Counted from the first letter of the stretch, positions 8,185 through 16,918 are shown. The stretch: 64,000 nucleotides of DNA from CAVVMA01 sp963830715 (GCA_963830715.1 CAWHNS010000002.1:310001-374000), one strand, 5' to 3'. Numbers and translations: made by a program. Notes: generated from the sequence alone by a model not told the origin.

Positions 8185-8895
8185 ATGGACCTGAACGGAA
8201 TCGACGTAATCCTGATCCTGCTGCGATGGGGTCACTTCCTTGCGGGTATCACGTGGATTGGTCTTCTCTATTACTTCAACCTCGTGCAGACGCCGTTCTT
8301 CGGCGAGACCGAACCGGCGGTGCGGAGCGGCGCAATCCAGAAACTGGTTCCGCGCGCGCTGTGGTGGTTTCGATGGGGTGCGATGTTCACGGTGATTTTC
8401 GGGCTCGCGTATCTGCTCATCTGGTGGGGATCTCGGCTGAACTGGAGCTTCACGCCGTGGACGGTCGCGATCCTCACCGGTGGCGTGATGGGTCTGTTCA
8501 TGTGGGGCAACGTCTGGTTCGTAATTTGGCCCAACCAGAAGATTATCATCGCCAATGCGATCGCGACCGCCGGCGGCGCCCCAGCCAATCCGGCGGCTGC
8601 GCCTGCGGGACGCCGGGCCGCGCTGGCCTCTCGCACCAATACGCTGTTCTCGATCCCGATGCTCTTCTTCATGGGCGGCGCCAGCCATTACAATCTCTTC
8701 GGCGAAGCCACTTCCGGCGGATTGGCCGGCTGGGCGATCCTGACCGCGATCGTCATTCTGCTGGTCGAGCTGAATGCGCTGGTTGGTACCCAGGGAGCCT
8801 CCAAAAAGCCCCTGGACACGATCCCCGGCGTAGTTACCGCCGGGTTCGTCCTCTGGTTCGTCGAGATCATAGTGATCGCTGTAACGCTCGGATGA
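8185..8895 (+). CDS. PuuD-like (urate hydroxylase N-terminal type) integral membrane protein
   Basis: ATG 8185 is chosen because GGAAGGAGG sits 5 nt upstream; longer readings lack a site. The 236-residue product has about six hydrophobic helices. Its family-like signature is HFLAGITWIGLLYYFN near the N-terminus, with PRALWWFRWGAMFT, WGNVWFVIWPNQ and NTLFSIPMLFFMG further on. These resemble the membrane domain of PuuD, a urate-oxidising membrane protein that normally carries a C-terminal cytochrome c domain. That domain is absent here. A separate cytochrome c lipoprotein is encoded convergently 75 nt away, so the pair could form the equivalent complex. Urate oxidation is inferred, not proven; many short homologues of this type have no tested function. 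Confidence 0.6.
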   Translation: MDLNGIDVILILLRWGHFLAGITWIGLLYYFNLVQTPFFGETEPAVRSGAIQKLVPRALWWFRWGAMFTVIFGLAYLLIWWGSRLNWSFTPWTVAILTGGVMGLFMWGNVWFVIWPNQKIIIANAIATAGGAPANPAAAPAGRRAALASRTNTLFSIPMLFFMGGASHYNLFGEATSGGLAGWAILTAIVILLVELNALVGTQGASKKPLDTIPGVVTAGFVLWFVEIIVIAVTLG

Positions 8896-8935
8896 TTCTT
8901 CGCCCGCGCGTGGGCCGGCGCCGTGATCGAGCAAG

Positions 8936-8955
8936 GGCCGGCCTTCGCGCCGGCC
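8936..8955. terminator. Possible bidirectional terminator hairpin
   Basis: Inverted repeat GGCCGG/CCGGCC with an 8-nt loop lies between two convergent genes (ends at 8895 and 8970), followed on the plus side by a weak ACTTTAATT stretch. There is no proper U-tract, so it may be only a GC-rich palindrome. Confidence 0.3.
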
Positions 8956-8969
8956 AGCCTTCGCGGACT

Positions 8970-9311
8970 TTAATTGGCGCCGGCCTTCGCCGCTTCGTCC
9001 AGGAACGCGGTGAGGTCGTCAATGTGTCCCTTGAGCTGCGGAAACGCGCGCATCGCGTGCGTCGTGCGCTTGGGCGTATAACCCGGCGGATACGAAAGGT
9101 GGAGAACGCGCGCCTCGACCAACGCGCGCGATGAGCCGGCGATTGCCGGTCCCTGGCTTCCCGGCAGGCTGGGATCGGAATTGTGGCAGACCACGCAATT
9201 CGTCATGTAGATGATGCGCCCGCGGCGCGCCGGCGTCATCGGCTTCGAGCTGCACGCCCCGACACACAAGGCGAGCGCCGCCGCGCCTGCGGGAATCCAT
9301 CGCGTATTCAA
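8970..9311 (-). CDS. Small c-type cytochrome lipoprotein
   Basis: TTG 9309-9311 is preferred because GGGAG lies 8 nt upstream; a GTG at 9318-9320 is too close to it. The 113-residue product has a short hydrophobic signal ending in a lipobox (LCVGAC), so it is probably a lipid-anchored periplasmic protein. Haem is bound by CVVCH near residue 40, and HAMRAFPQ provides a likely Met axial ligand. It is a single-haem class I cytochrome c. Its convergent neighbour is a PuuD-like membrane protein lacking its own haem domain, suggesting an electron acceptor role for that protein or for another periplasmic oxidase. Confidence 0.75.
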   Translation of the reverse strand: MNTRWIPAGAAALALCVGACSSKPMTPARRGRIIYMTNCVVCHNSDPSLPGSQGPAIAGSSRALVEARVLHLSYPPGYTPKRTTHAMRAFPQLKGHIDDLTAFLDEAAKAGAN

Positions 9312-9420
9312 TGGGCACACTCCCGATCCGGCAAAGTGTAGGTGACAGAAGTGTCGCATTCCAGCCTCGGACGCGCGCAAGCGCTGGAATCCTGGCGGGC
9401 GCGCGCTAAGCTCTTCAAAG

Positions 9421-10905
9421 ATGGACGCGCGGATCGAAACCCGGCTCTTCATTGGCGGCCAATATTGCGAGCCGCAAAGCCGCGATCGGTTTCCCGATAT
9501 CGAGCCTGCCACCGAACGCGAGATCGCACAGGTGGCGCGTGCCGGCCCCGACGACATTGATCGCGCAGTCGGCGCGGCTCGCGAAGCTGCGGATAGAGGA
9601 CCCTGGCCCAGGATGAGCGCGGAGGCGCGCGCCGCCGCGCTCGATCGGCTTGCGGGCGGAATCGAAAAGCGCGCGCGCGAGCTCGGACAGCTCGAAGCGC
9701 GCGACGCCGGCAAGCCCATCGCAGAATGTGTCAATCACGATATCCCCCGCGCCGCGCGCAACCTGCGCTTCTTTGCCGCCGCCGCCCAGTCGTGGACCCA
9801 CGACGCCGCGTTCAGCGAGGCGAGGTTCCTCGGCGCGGATTTGCACCTGGTGAACGTAACGGCGCGGCCGCCGGCAGGAGTCGGCGCGATCGTCATCCCG
9901 TGGAATTCGCCGCTGATGCTCGCCACTTGGAATCTCGGCCCGTGCCTCGCGACCGGCAACACTTGCGTGCTCAAGCCCTCCGAACTCGCGCCGCTCACGT
10001 CGATCGCGCTCGGCGAGATCGCGATCGAAGCGGGATTGCCACCCGGCGTGCTCAATATCGTGACCGGTTTCGGCGATACTGGCGCGGCGCTCGTCTCGCA
10101 TCGCGGGGTCGACGCGGTCGCGTTCACCGGCGGCGTATCGACCGGGCGCAAGGTGATGGCGGCTGCGGCGGAGTCGCTCAAGCGCGTGACCCTCGAACTG
10201 GGCGGCAAGTCGCCCAATCTGGTTTTCGCCGACGCCGACCTGAAGCTCGCCGCCGCGGGTGTCGCGCGATCGATCCTTCGCAGTCAGGGTCAGTCGTGCG
10301 TCGCCGGCTCCCGCCTGCTGGTCGAAAGCCGTATCGCGAGCGAGTTCCTCGCGCTTCTGCTGGGCGAGGTGAAGAAGCTCAGAATCGGCGACCCGCTCGA
10401 CCCGCAGACCGAATACGGCCCGCTGATTTCCGGGGAAAGTCGCGAGCGCGTGCACGGCTTCGTCACGGAAGCCATCGCCGGCGGCGCGGAGGTCCTGTGC
10501 GGTGGGAAGCGCCCCGATAATGCCGCGCGAGGGTTCTACTATCTTCCCACGGTAATCGATCGGGTCGGCGCCGGATCGCGCGCCGTGTGCGAGGAGATTT
10601 TCGGACCGGTGCTTACGGTCGAGCGATTCGACTACGAAAGCCACGCTATCGCACTCGCAAATTCGAGCCACTACGGACTCGCCGCATATCTCTGGACCTC
10701 GAAGCTCGATCGCGCGCTGCGCGTCGCGGATCGCGTGAAGACCGGGATGGTCTGGATCAACAGCTTCTTCCTGCGCGACTTGCGGACGCCATTCGGCGGC
10801 GCCGGGCAAAGCGGCCTGGGGCGCCAGGGCGGACGTTACAGCCTTGAATTCTGGACCGAGCCGAAACTGGTCTGCATGACCTACGGCGACGAAGATTCTA
10901 GTTGA
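9421..10905 (+). CDS. NAD(P)-dependent aldehyde dehydrogenase
   Basis: The 494-residue product has the full ALDH-superfamily layout. There is a cofactor-binding region (IVIPWNSPLMLA, KPSELAPLTS, FTGGVSTG), the general-base Glu in LELGGKSP near residue 259, the catalytic Cys in GQSCVAGSR near residue 293, and the EEIFGPVL motif. The best resemblance by eye is to HpaE/betaine-aldehyde-type dehydrogenases acting on semialdehydes. It is followed, after a repeat element, by a DapA-superfamily gene and an HpaB-type hydroxylase on the same strand, suggesting a shared aromatic or phenolic catabolic pathway. The exact aldehyde is unknown. Confidence 0.85.
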   Translation: MDARIETRLFIGGQYCEPQSRDRFPDIEPATEREIAQVARAGPDDIDRAVGAAREAADRGPWPRMSAEARAAALDRLAGGIEKRARELGQLEARDAGKPIAECVNHDIPRAARNLRFFAAAAQSWTHDAAFSEARFLGADLHLVNVTARPPAGVGAIVIPWNSPLMLATWNLGPCLATGNTCVLKPSELAPLTSIALGEIAIEAGLPPGVLNIVTGFGDTGAALVSHRGVDAVAFTGGVSTGRKVMAAAAESLKRVTLELGGKSPNLVFADADLKLAAAGVARSILRSQGQSCVAGSRLLVESRIASEFLALLLGEVKKLRIGDPLDPQTEYGPLISGESRERVHGFVTEAIAGGAEVLCGGKRPDNAARGFYYLPTVIDRVGAGSRAVCEEIFGPVLTVERFDYESHAIALANSSHYGLAAYLWTSKLDRALRVADRVKTGMVWINSFFLRDLRTPFGGAGQSGLGRQGGRYSLEFWTEPKLVCMTYGDEDSS

Positions 10906-10941
10906 CTCAGATATCGATGTTGCGGTCACTCAACGCAGGGC

Positions 10942-11039
10942 GTCATTCTGAGCGGAAGGCTGCCGTAGGCGAAGAATCCCTACCACGGACCTTCGAATCT
11001 GCCGAAGTGGTAGGGACTCTTCGCTTCGCTCAGAATGAC
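10942..11039. repeat. GTCATTC...GAATGAC palindromic intergenic repeat, copy 1
   Basis: A near-perfect inverted repeat of about 98 bp. The outer arms are GTCATTCTGAGCG and CGCTCAGAATGAC, the inner arms are CGAAGAATCCCTACCAC and GTGGTAGGGACTCTTCG, with a short central loop. It lies between the ALDH and DapA-like genes. Related elements occur at 30750-30790 (half copy) and 49925-50031. From memory, GTCATTCTGAGCGAAGCGAAGAATC-type elements are widespread in several environmental phyla. It may form a hairpin in the transcript. Confidence 0.8.
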
Positions 11040-11118
11040 GTTGACTTCAACTATTCGCGAGCGAGTTGCGCCGGGCACATGATCCCGTTGAAGTCGCTAG
11101 CCGGATGAGGAGATCACC

Positions 11119-12006
11119 GTGAAACTTGCTCGCGGGATTATCGCGATGCTGGTGACGCCGTTCACCGACGACTATGCGCTCAACGAGGATGCGCTCAGGC
11201 GCGAGGCGCGATGGGCGCTCGCCGCTGGCGCCGAGGGACTGGTCGCCGCACCCAGTATCGGCGAGTTCCTTCATCTGAGCGAGGCCGAGCGTGTGAGCGT
11301 GTTCGAGATTGTGATCGAGGAAGCGCGCCGGCGAAGCGGAGTCTGCGCGATTGCGATGAGCTCCGGCGCGACCACGCTCGAGACGCTGCGCTACGCGAAG
11401 GTCGCGGCGCGGCTGGGTTACGACGCACAGCAGGTGATCCCGCCTTACTACTGGCGATGCGGCGAGCTCGAGGTCGAACGGCATTACCGGATGATTGCGG
11501 AGGCGGGCGATCTGCCGGTCGTCATCTACCACAACCCCGCGCTCAGCAAGTTCACGATCGCTCCAAAGTTCGCGGGCCGCCTCGCGGCGATTCCCAATCT
11601 CGTGGCGATCAAGGAAGTGCTCACTGACCTCCAGCATCTGGAGGCGCTCTACGACGAGATCGCCGGCCGGATCGAAATCTACAACACCTTTCGCGCGCTG
11701 CTCGCCGGCCTGATGCTCGGCGCGGCCGGCGGGTTCATCAATATTTTCGCCGTGCCGGCCGCCGTCGCGTTGCTCAAGGCCTGGCGATCCGGCGAGGTCG
11801 CGCGTGCAGAGGAAATCCAGCGCCGGCTCAACCGATGCTTCCCGCGCGGCGGCGAAGAGACGCTGGGTCATCTGGGGACCACCAAGGTGACCGCGTCGGT
11901 CGTGACCGGAATCGAGATGGGACCGGCGCGGCCGCCATACCTGGCGCCGGACGACGCCGCCGATCGTCTCAGGCGCCGCCTGCCAGCGCTGCTGGAGGTG
12001 CTGTGA
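11119..12006 (+). CDS. Dihydrodipicolinate synthase (DapA)-superfamily lyase/aldolase
   Basis: GTG 11119 follows a GAGGAG site. The 295-residue (beta/alpha)8 protein has the family Schiff-base Lys in VAIKEVL near residue 164 and the proton-relay Tyr in VIYHNP near residue 137. The substrate-carboxylate region is degenerate (AAPSIGEFLHLS instead of the usual GTTGE), so lysine biosynthesis is unlikely. Class I aldolases or hydratases of aromatic and sugar-acid catabolism belong to this superfamily. Its stop overlaps the start of the HpaB-like gene (TGATG), so the two are translationally coupled. Confidence 0.8.
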   Translation: MKLARGIIAMLVTPFTDDYALNEDALRREARWALAAGAEGLVAAPSIGEFLHLSEAERVSVFEIVIEEARRRSGVCAIAMSSGATTLETLRYAKVAARLGYDAQQVIPPYYWRCGELEVERHYRMIAEAGDLPVVIYHNPALSKFTIAPKFAGRLAAIPNLVAIKEVLTDLQHLEALYDEIAGRIEIYNTFRALLAGLMLGAAGGFINIFAVPAAVALLKAWRSGEVARAEEIQRRLNRCFPRGGEETLGHLGTTKVTASVVTGIEMGPARPPYLAPDDAADRLRRRLPALLEVL

Positions 12007-13448
12007 TGGGCGCGCGGTCGGGCAACAACTATCTTAGCGCGCTCCGCCGCATGAAGGCGGAAGTCTGGATCGGCGGCGAGCGCGTCGCCGACGTGACGCA
12101 GCATCCGGCGCTGATGCGATGCGCGCGGTCGGTAGCCTCGCTCTACGACATGCAGATGGAGCATCCCGAGGCGATGACCTCTCGCACGCCGGAGGGCGAC
12201 CGAATCGGCTACTCGTTCGTGCAGCCGTCGGCGATCGAGGAAGTCCGCAAGCGCAGCCTGATGATGAGGAAGTGGGCGGAGTACAGCGGCGGGATGCTCG
12301 GCCGCACGCCCGATTACCTCAACGCGAGTATCGCGGCGATGGCGGCGGCGCGCGGGTTTTTCGCCGCGAGCGATCCGCGCTTCGGCGACAATATCGCCAA
12401 CTACTACCTCGGCGCTCGCCGCCACGACTGGTGCGCGACTCATACGCTGGTGAATCCGCGCGCCAGTCGCGCCAGAGGATGGGCGCGCGAGACCGACGCC
12501 GATCTCGCGCTCAAGCTGGTGGACAAGACCGACGACGGAATCGTGGTCAGCGGATGCCGGATGCTGGCGACCCTCGGACCGATTTCCGAGGAGTTGCTGG
12601 TCTTCCCCTCAACGGTGCTCAAGGCGGAGCCGTCAGCGCAGCCCTTCGCGCTCGCTTTCGCGATTCCGTGCAACGCGCGCGGGCTCAAGTTTCTGTGCCG
12701 CGACCCGTTCGATATCGGCCGCTCCCACTTCGACCATCCACTCGCTTCGCGATTCGAGGAAATGGACGCGGTAGTGATCTTCGACAATGTGACCGTGCCG
12801 TGGGATCGCGTGTTTCTGTGCGGCGACGTCGAGCGGTGCAACGCGATGTACGCGGAGACCGGCGCCATCGTCCACATGATGCATCAGGTGGTGGTCAAGA
12901 ATGTGGTCAAGAGCGAGTTCCTGCTCGGCCTGGCCGCGCGAATCGCGGAGGCAAGCGACGCGATGAGCCTGCCGCACGTGCGCGACCGCCTGGCCGAGAT
13001 GATCATGACGACTGAGACGATGCGCGCGTGTCTTCGGGCGGCGGAAGCGGATGCCGCGCGCGACCACTGGGGCGTGATGGTTCCCGCGCGCGCGCCGCTC
13101 GATACCGCGCGCAACCTGTTTCCGCGGCTCTATCCGCGGCTGGTCGAAATAATCCAGCTCAACAGCTCGTCGAGCCTGATGGCGACGCCGTCGGAGCGCG
13201 ATTTCCAAAGCCCGCTCGCGGACGACATCGAGCGATATTTCGGCGCGGCCGAAGCAGGTCCGCGAGAGCGCATCGCGCTTTACCGGCTTGCGTGGGACGT
13301 CGCGTGCAGCGCGTTCGGCGGCCGGCAGGTTCTCTACGAGCGGTTCTTCTTCGGCGATCCGGTGCGGATGGCGAGCGCGCTGGTCGACGCGACTGACCTG
13401 AAGCCGCTGATCGAGAGGGTCAATGCGTTCCTCGCCCGCCCCGATTAG
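12006..13448 (+). CDS. 4-hydroxyphenylacetate 3-hydroxylase (HpaB)-family flavin monooxygenase
   Basis: The ATG at 12006 shares a base with the upstream stop. The 480-residue product matches the HpaB/HpaH type of two-component FADH2-dependent monooxygenase or 4-hydroxybutyryl-CoA-dehydratase-like fold. It has an N-terminal helical domain with RTPEGDRIGYSF, a beta-barrel (FDNVTVPWDRVFLCGD) and a C-terminal four-helix region (GGRQVLYERFFFGDP). The usual partner, a flavin reductase (HpaC), is not nearby. With the aldehyde dehydrogenase and DapA-like gene it probably hydroxylates a phenolic or other aromatic substrate, but the substrate is unproven. It lacks the Cys/His cluster expected of the iron-sulfur dehydratase branch, favouring a monooxygenase. 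Confidence 0.75.
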   Translation: MGARSGNNYLSALRRMKAEVWIGGERVADVTQHPALMRCARSVASLYDMQMEHPEAMTSRTPEGDRIGYSFVQPSAIEEVRKRSLMMRKWAEYSGGMLGRTPDYLNASIAAMAAARGFFAASDPRFGDNIANYYLGARRHDWCATHTLVNPRASRARGWARETDADLALKLVDKTDDGIVVSGCRMLATLGPISEELLVFPSTVLKAEPSAQPFALAFAIPCNARGLKFLCRDPFDIGRSHFDHPLASRFEEMDAVVIFDNVTVPWDRVFLCGDVERCNAMYAETGAIVHMMHQVVVKNVVKSEFLLGLAARIAEASDAMSLPHVRDRLAEMIMTTETMRACLRAAEADAARDHWGVMVPARAPLDTARNLFPRLYPRLVEIIQLNSSSSLMATPSERDFQSPLADDIERYFGAAEAGPRERIALYRLAWDVACSAFGGRQVLYERFFFGDPVRMASALVDATDLKPLIERVNAFLARPD

Positions 13449-13509
13449 ACGCGCGCGCCTCGGCTTGTCCTCTGCGATCGCGAGTGGCTGTGAGTTTTGT
13501 GCCTGAAAA

Positions 13510-13564
13510 CCCTCTCCCTGACCAGGGAGAGGGCGCCCAAGCGAATGCGAGGGCAGGTGAGGGC
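13510..13564. repeat. CCCTCTCCC hairpin repeat, copy 1
   Basis: Inverted repeat CCCTCTCCCT...AGGGAGAGGG (13510-13533) is followed by a spacer and GGTGAGGG (to 13564). It lies between the HpaB-like gene and trmB. Other copies are at 18502-18560 and 61009-61069. The hairpin could terminate transcription of the catabolic operon; the GTGAGGG end also supplies the best ribosome binding site for trmB. Confidence 0.8.
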
Positions 13565-13572
13565 GACTGTTA

Positions 13573-14238
13573 GTGGCGCGTCTGCGAAAGGCCGCGAAGA
13601 TCTGGCGCGATGCCGCGGCGAGGGATCTCGCCGGCCGCGTCATGATTCCCGACGATGGTCCGGCCTTCACGGTCGAACCCGCGAAGCTCTTTCCTCGCAT
13701 CGCGGCGATCGAGGTGGAAATCGGCGCCGGCAGAGGCGATTTCATAATCGAGCGGGCGCGGGCGATTCCGGATCGCAACTTTCTGGCGGTGGAACTCGCC
13801 GGGTCGGTCTCGCGGATGCTCGCCGTGCGGGCCGGTCGCAGCGGGCTGACCAACCTGCGCGTGCTGCGCGCCGACGCGCGAACCCTGGTCAATCTCCTGC
13901 TCCCCGACAATTGCGTCGCGGCCTACCACATCTATTTCCCCGATCCGTGGCCCAAGGAGCGCCACGCGAAACATCGACTCTTCAACCGCTGCTTCGCGGA
14001 GAGCCTGAAGCGCACGCTTCGCGCACACGAGGGGCGCGTCTTCGTCGCGACCGACGTCCACGATTACGCCCGGGAGATCTTCGTGATTCTCGGGACGGCA
14101 GGCTTCACGCGTCTCGACGAACCCGTCCCAGGCGCATCGCGCACCAGCTTCGGACGCAAATACCTCGAAGGCGGCAAGCTGATCTTCTCCGGCACGTTCG
14201 GCGTCTCCGCCGAGGACCGATCCGGCATAACTGGTTGA
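13573..14238 (+). CDS. trmB: tRNA (guanine-N7-)-methyltransferase TrmB
   Basis: The 221-residue SAM-dependent methyltransferase makes m7G46 in tRNA variable loops. It has the SAM-binding EIGAGRGDF, the acidic VELAGS segment and the family signature YFPDPWPKERHAKHRLF near residues 120-135, followed by FVATDVHDYA. The GTG start at 13573 uses a GAGGG about 9 nt upstream that belongs to the intergenic repeat. The N-terminus is shorter than in E. coli TrmB, as in many homologues. It is followed by bamD after a short gap. Confidence 0.9.
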   Translation: MARLRKAAKIWRDAAARDLAGRVMIPDDGPAFTVEPAKLFPRIAAIEVEIGAGRGDFIIERARAIPDRNFLAVELAGSVSRMLAVRAGRSGLTNLRVLRADARTLVNLLLPDNCVAAYHIYFPDPWPKERHAKHRLFNRCFAESLKRTLRAHEGRVFVATDVHDYAREIFVILGTAGFTRLDEPVPGASRTSFGRKYLEGGKLIFSGTFGVSAEDRSGITG

Positions 14239-14296
14239 CCGCGATCGACCCTTGCCTTGGACACGTCCCGCGTCTAACCTCAATGGGAACCCCGTT

Positions 14297-15619
14297 ATGA
14301 AACGGCCTCTGACTATTCTGCTGGCCCTCTGGATGGCGGCCATCGCGGGATGCAGCCTGCGTAAGCCTCCGCCGTCGGTCGAGGACTACTATGCTCAGGG
14401 CGATCTGATGTTCGCCCAGGGCAATTACAACAACGCGATCGAGAATTACCAGCATCTCATCGACCAGTTCCCGTTCAGCCCCTACGCCGAAGATGCGGAA
14501 CTGAAGATCGGCCTGGCCTATTACCGGATGAAGGAATATGGCGAGGCGACAAGCGCGCTGAACGACTTCGAGCGGATGCATCCCACCAACAAGGACCTCC
14601 ATCTCGCCTCCTATTACCTGGCGATGTCGTATTTCGATCAGATCGGGCGTCCCGATCAGGATCAGAAGAGCACCGAGAATGCGCTGAAGCAGTTCCAGGT
14701 CCTCGAACAGCGCTTCCCCGAGAGCCCGTTCGCCGAGCTGGCCCACGAGCGGATCGCGATATGCCGCGAGATGCTCGCCCGCAACCAGCTCGTGGTCAGT
14801 GACTTCTACTACGCGCGGGCCAATTTCCGCGCCGCCGAATCGCGGCTGGCCGAGCTGATGCAGAAATATCCCGACACTCCGGTCGCGTCGGAGGCGCTCT
14901 TCGACCTCGGTACGACGCTCAAAAAGGAAGGCAAGAAGTATTCGGCGGCACAGGCATTCGCTGCGGTCACGCGTCACTTCCCCGACACGCCGTATGCCGC
15001 CAGGGCTGACAAGGAACTCAAGGCTCTCAACCAACCCATCGATACCGAGGAAGATCCCCTGCGCCTGGTGCTGGCCGAAAGCGGATTCGGACCCGCCGAT
15101 ACCGACGACCACGATCGCATTCTGGTCCGCCAGCGCGACGGCCAGCCGGTGCCCGTGAACGAGACGGCCTCTGCCGATGGCGCATACGGTGGCGACGGAT
15201 TGCCGGTCCTCGATCCTCCCGGGTCGAAGGCCAGGGATGATGCCAACCTCGCGAATGGGCCTGTGACCTTGCGCACAATTCGCCTCGGGGCCTCGGAGCC
15301 GCCGCTGTCCGTGATCATGGACCTGAGCGGACCCGTCAAGTTCGATCGGCGGCTGGAGAACGGGCAGGATTACTCAACGCTGACCGTCAAGCTCCTCAAG
15401 GCGACCCCCGATTCCAAGCTGCAGCGTCACCTGGTGTTCGACCGTTCGATCTTCAAGGATTGCGAGGTTGTGAGCGACTCCCAAGGGACGACGGTGAAAC
15501 TGAACACGGTGCCTGTCGCCAGATACGCGATTATCCCGCTCGACGAGCCGCCGCGCCTGCTTGTGACGTTCACGCCGCGCGACCGTCAGCTCGACGAGAC
15601 CGCGACTTCAGGCTTCTGA
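14297..15619 (+). CDS. bamD: BamD-like outer-membrane assembly lipoprotein with C-terminal AMIN-like extension
   Basis: ATG 14297 gives a 440-residue lipoprotein with signal LLALWMAAIAGC (lipobox Cys19). Residues about 25-240 hold the BamD TPR repeats (DYYAQGDLMFAQGNYNNAI, YRMKEYGEATSALNDFE, LAMSYFDQIGRPDQD, FYYARANFRAAESRL, DTPYAARADKEL). BamD is normally about 240-290 aa. Here a linker (about 245-320) leads to an extra beta-rich domain of about 110 residues (VTLRTIRLGASEPPLSVIMD to PPRLLVTFTP) resembling an AMIN domain, which binds peptidoglycan in other envelope proteins. It is probably the BAM-complex TPR subunit with added cell-wall tethering; that second role is inferred. Confidence 0.8.
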   Translation: MKRPLTILLALWMAAIAGCSLRKPPPSVEDYYAQGDLMFAQGNYNNAIENYQHLIDQFPFSPYAEDAELKIGLAYYRMKEYGEATSALNDFERMHPTNKDLHLASYYLAMSYFDQIGRPDQDQKSTENALKQFQVLEQRFPESPFAELAHERIAICREMLARNQLVVSDFYYARANFRAAESRLAELMQKYPDTPVASEALFDLGTTLKKEGKKYSAAQAFAAVTRHFPDTPYAARADKELKALNQPIDTEEDPLRLVLAESGFGPADTDDHDRILVRQRDGQPVPVNETASADGAYGGDGLPVLDPPGSKARDDANLANGPVTLRTIRLGASEPPLSVIMDLSGPVKFDRRLENGQDYSTLTVKLLKATPDSKLQRHLVFDRSIFKDCEVVSDSQGTTVKLNTVPVARYAIIPLDEPPRLLVTFTPRDRQLDETATSGF

Positions 15620-15637
15620 TCGCCGGGCGCGCTCGCT

Positions 15638-16918
15638 TCAGGCGAAGACCTGATCGAACCTGAGTCCCAGGAACTCCAGCACGACCCGCGCGTAGAGTTC
15701 GAGTCCCCAGAAGAATCCCTCGATCGGCATCCGCTCGTCGTGGGCGTGATAGAGCGATCCGAAGGGCATCATCGGCTCGAGCTTGACCGGCGAAAACCCA
15801 TAGCAGATGGCGCCGAGGCGCGCGTAGTGCTTGCTGTCGGTGCCCGCCGGAATCATCCAGGGCAGCACGTCCGCGCCGGGATCGGCGGTCTCGGTGCATT
15901 TCTTGATTAGCTCGAAGAGCGGGGTTTGGAAGCAGAACTCGACCGGAGGAGCTGTCTTGAGAAGCTCCAGCGCCGGCTCGGGACCTATTATAGATCGCAA
16001 CTCGGCGCAGAAGCTGTCGAAGTCTTCGCCGGGCAGGATACGCCCGTCGAGTACCACCGAGGCTTCCCCCGGAATCACGTTGTCCTTGTAACCCGCGCGC
16101 AAGATTGTCGGTGAGGCGGTGTTGGTCAGCAACGGCTCCAGCAACGGAGGAGCGTTGTCCGGCGACACGCCGACACACGTCAGCGACGAGCGCATCAGGG
16201 CAGTCACCTTGCGGCGCATCGGGGTGTTCGCCACCTTCACGATCAGTTCCGCCAGTTTCGTGATCGCGGTGTGGGTGCGCGGTACCGATCCATGTCCGGG
16301 CGCGTCGGTCACGGTCATCTTGAGCGTGACAAAGCCCTTCTCGGCCACCTGCACCGGATAGAATCGGTTCTTGCCGATGTGACAGGTAAAGCCGCCGACC
16401 TCGTTGAGTACGAACCCGGCCTGGATCAGTTCAGGATGCCGCTCGACCAGGTACTTCGCGCCGTGCTCGGATCCGCACTCCTCATCAGCGACCGCGGCGA
16501 CAATCAGATCGCGCTCCGGAATCGCGCCCGAGCGCTGGACCGCGGTCGTGAGCAGAAGGTCCATCGCGCACTTGGATTTCATGTCGAGCGCGCCGCGTCC
16601 CCATACGCATCCGTCCTCGACCAGGCCCCCGAACGGCGGCCGGGTCCATCGCGGAGCTTCAACCGGCACCACGTCGGTGTGCGAGGAAAGCATGAGCGGC
16701 GGCAGGCCGGCGTCACGCCCTTTGAGCCGCGCCACGAGGCTGGCCCGAGTCGGACGGCTCTCGATCACCACCGAGCCGATCCCGTGCCGCCCGAGCTCGC
16801 CCGACAGATAGTCGGCGGCGATCCGTTCGTTGCCGGGCGGATTGCTGGTATCGAGCCGGACCAGCGCCCGCAGGCTCTCCAGCGCCTCCTGGCGCGCAGA
16901 TTGCCATGGAATCCTCAT
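15638..16918 (-). CDS. M20-family metallopeptidase / amidohydrolase
   Basis: ATG 16916-16918 is preferred over an upstream AT-rich extension; it has AGGA upstream and begins where family similarity starts. The 426-residue product shows the M20 di-zinc motifs: LSSHTDVVPV near residue 78, RGALDMKSK, the DEECGSEHG catalytic Glu region, and the distal SLYHAHDERM His. The dimerisation insert is present (GHGSVPRTHTAI). Enzymes of this group (succinyl-diaminopimelate desuccinylase, ArgE, carboxypeptidase G2, Cps1) remove acyl or amino-acid groups. The lack of a signal peptide points to a cytoplasmic peptidase. The gene converges on bamD. Confidence 0.85.
   Translation of the reverse strand: MRIPWQSARQEALESLRALVRLDTSNPPGNERIAADYLSGELGRHGIGSVVIESRPTRASLVARLKGRDAGLPPLMLSSHTDVVPVEAPRWTRPPFGGLVEDGCVWGRGALDMKSKCAMDLLLTTAVQRSGAIPERDLIVAAVADEECGSEHGAKYLVERHPELIQAGFVLNEVGGFTCHIGKNRFYPVQVAEKGFVTLKMTVTDAPGHGSVPRTHTAITKLAELIVKVANTPMRRKVTALMRSSLTCVGVSPDNAPPLLEPLLTNTASPTILRAGYKDNVIPGEASVVLDGRILPGEDFDSFCAELRSIIGPEPALELLKTAPPVEFCFQTPLFELIKKCTETADPGADVLPWMIPAGTDSKHYARLGAICYGFSPVKLEPMMPFGSLYHAHDERMPIEGFFWGLELYARVVLEFLGLRFDQVFA

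Noticed and set aside
9415..10929. Long minus-strand ORF opposite the aldehyde dehydrogenase
   Set aside because: Arg/Ala/Glu-rich shadow of a high-GC coding gene; the plus strand has clear ALDH motifs.
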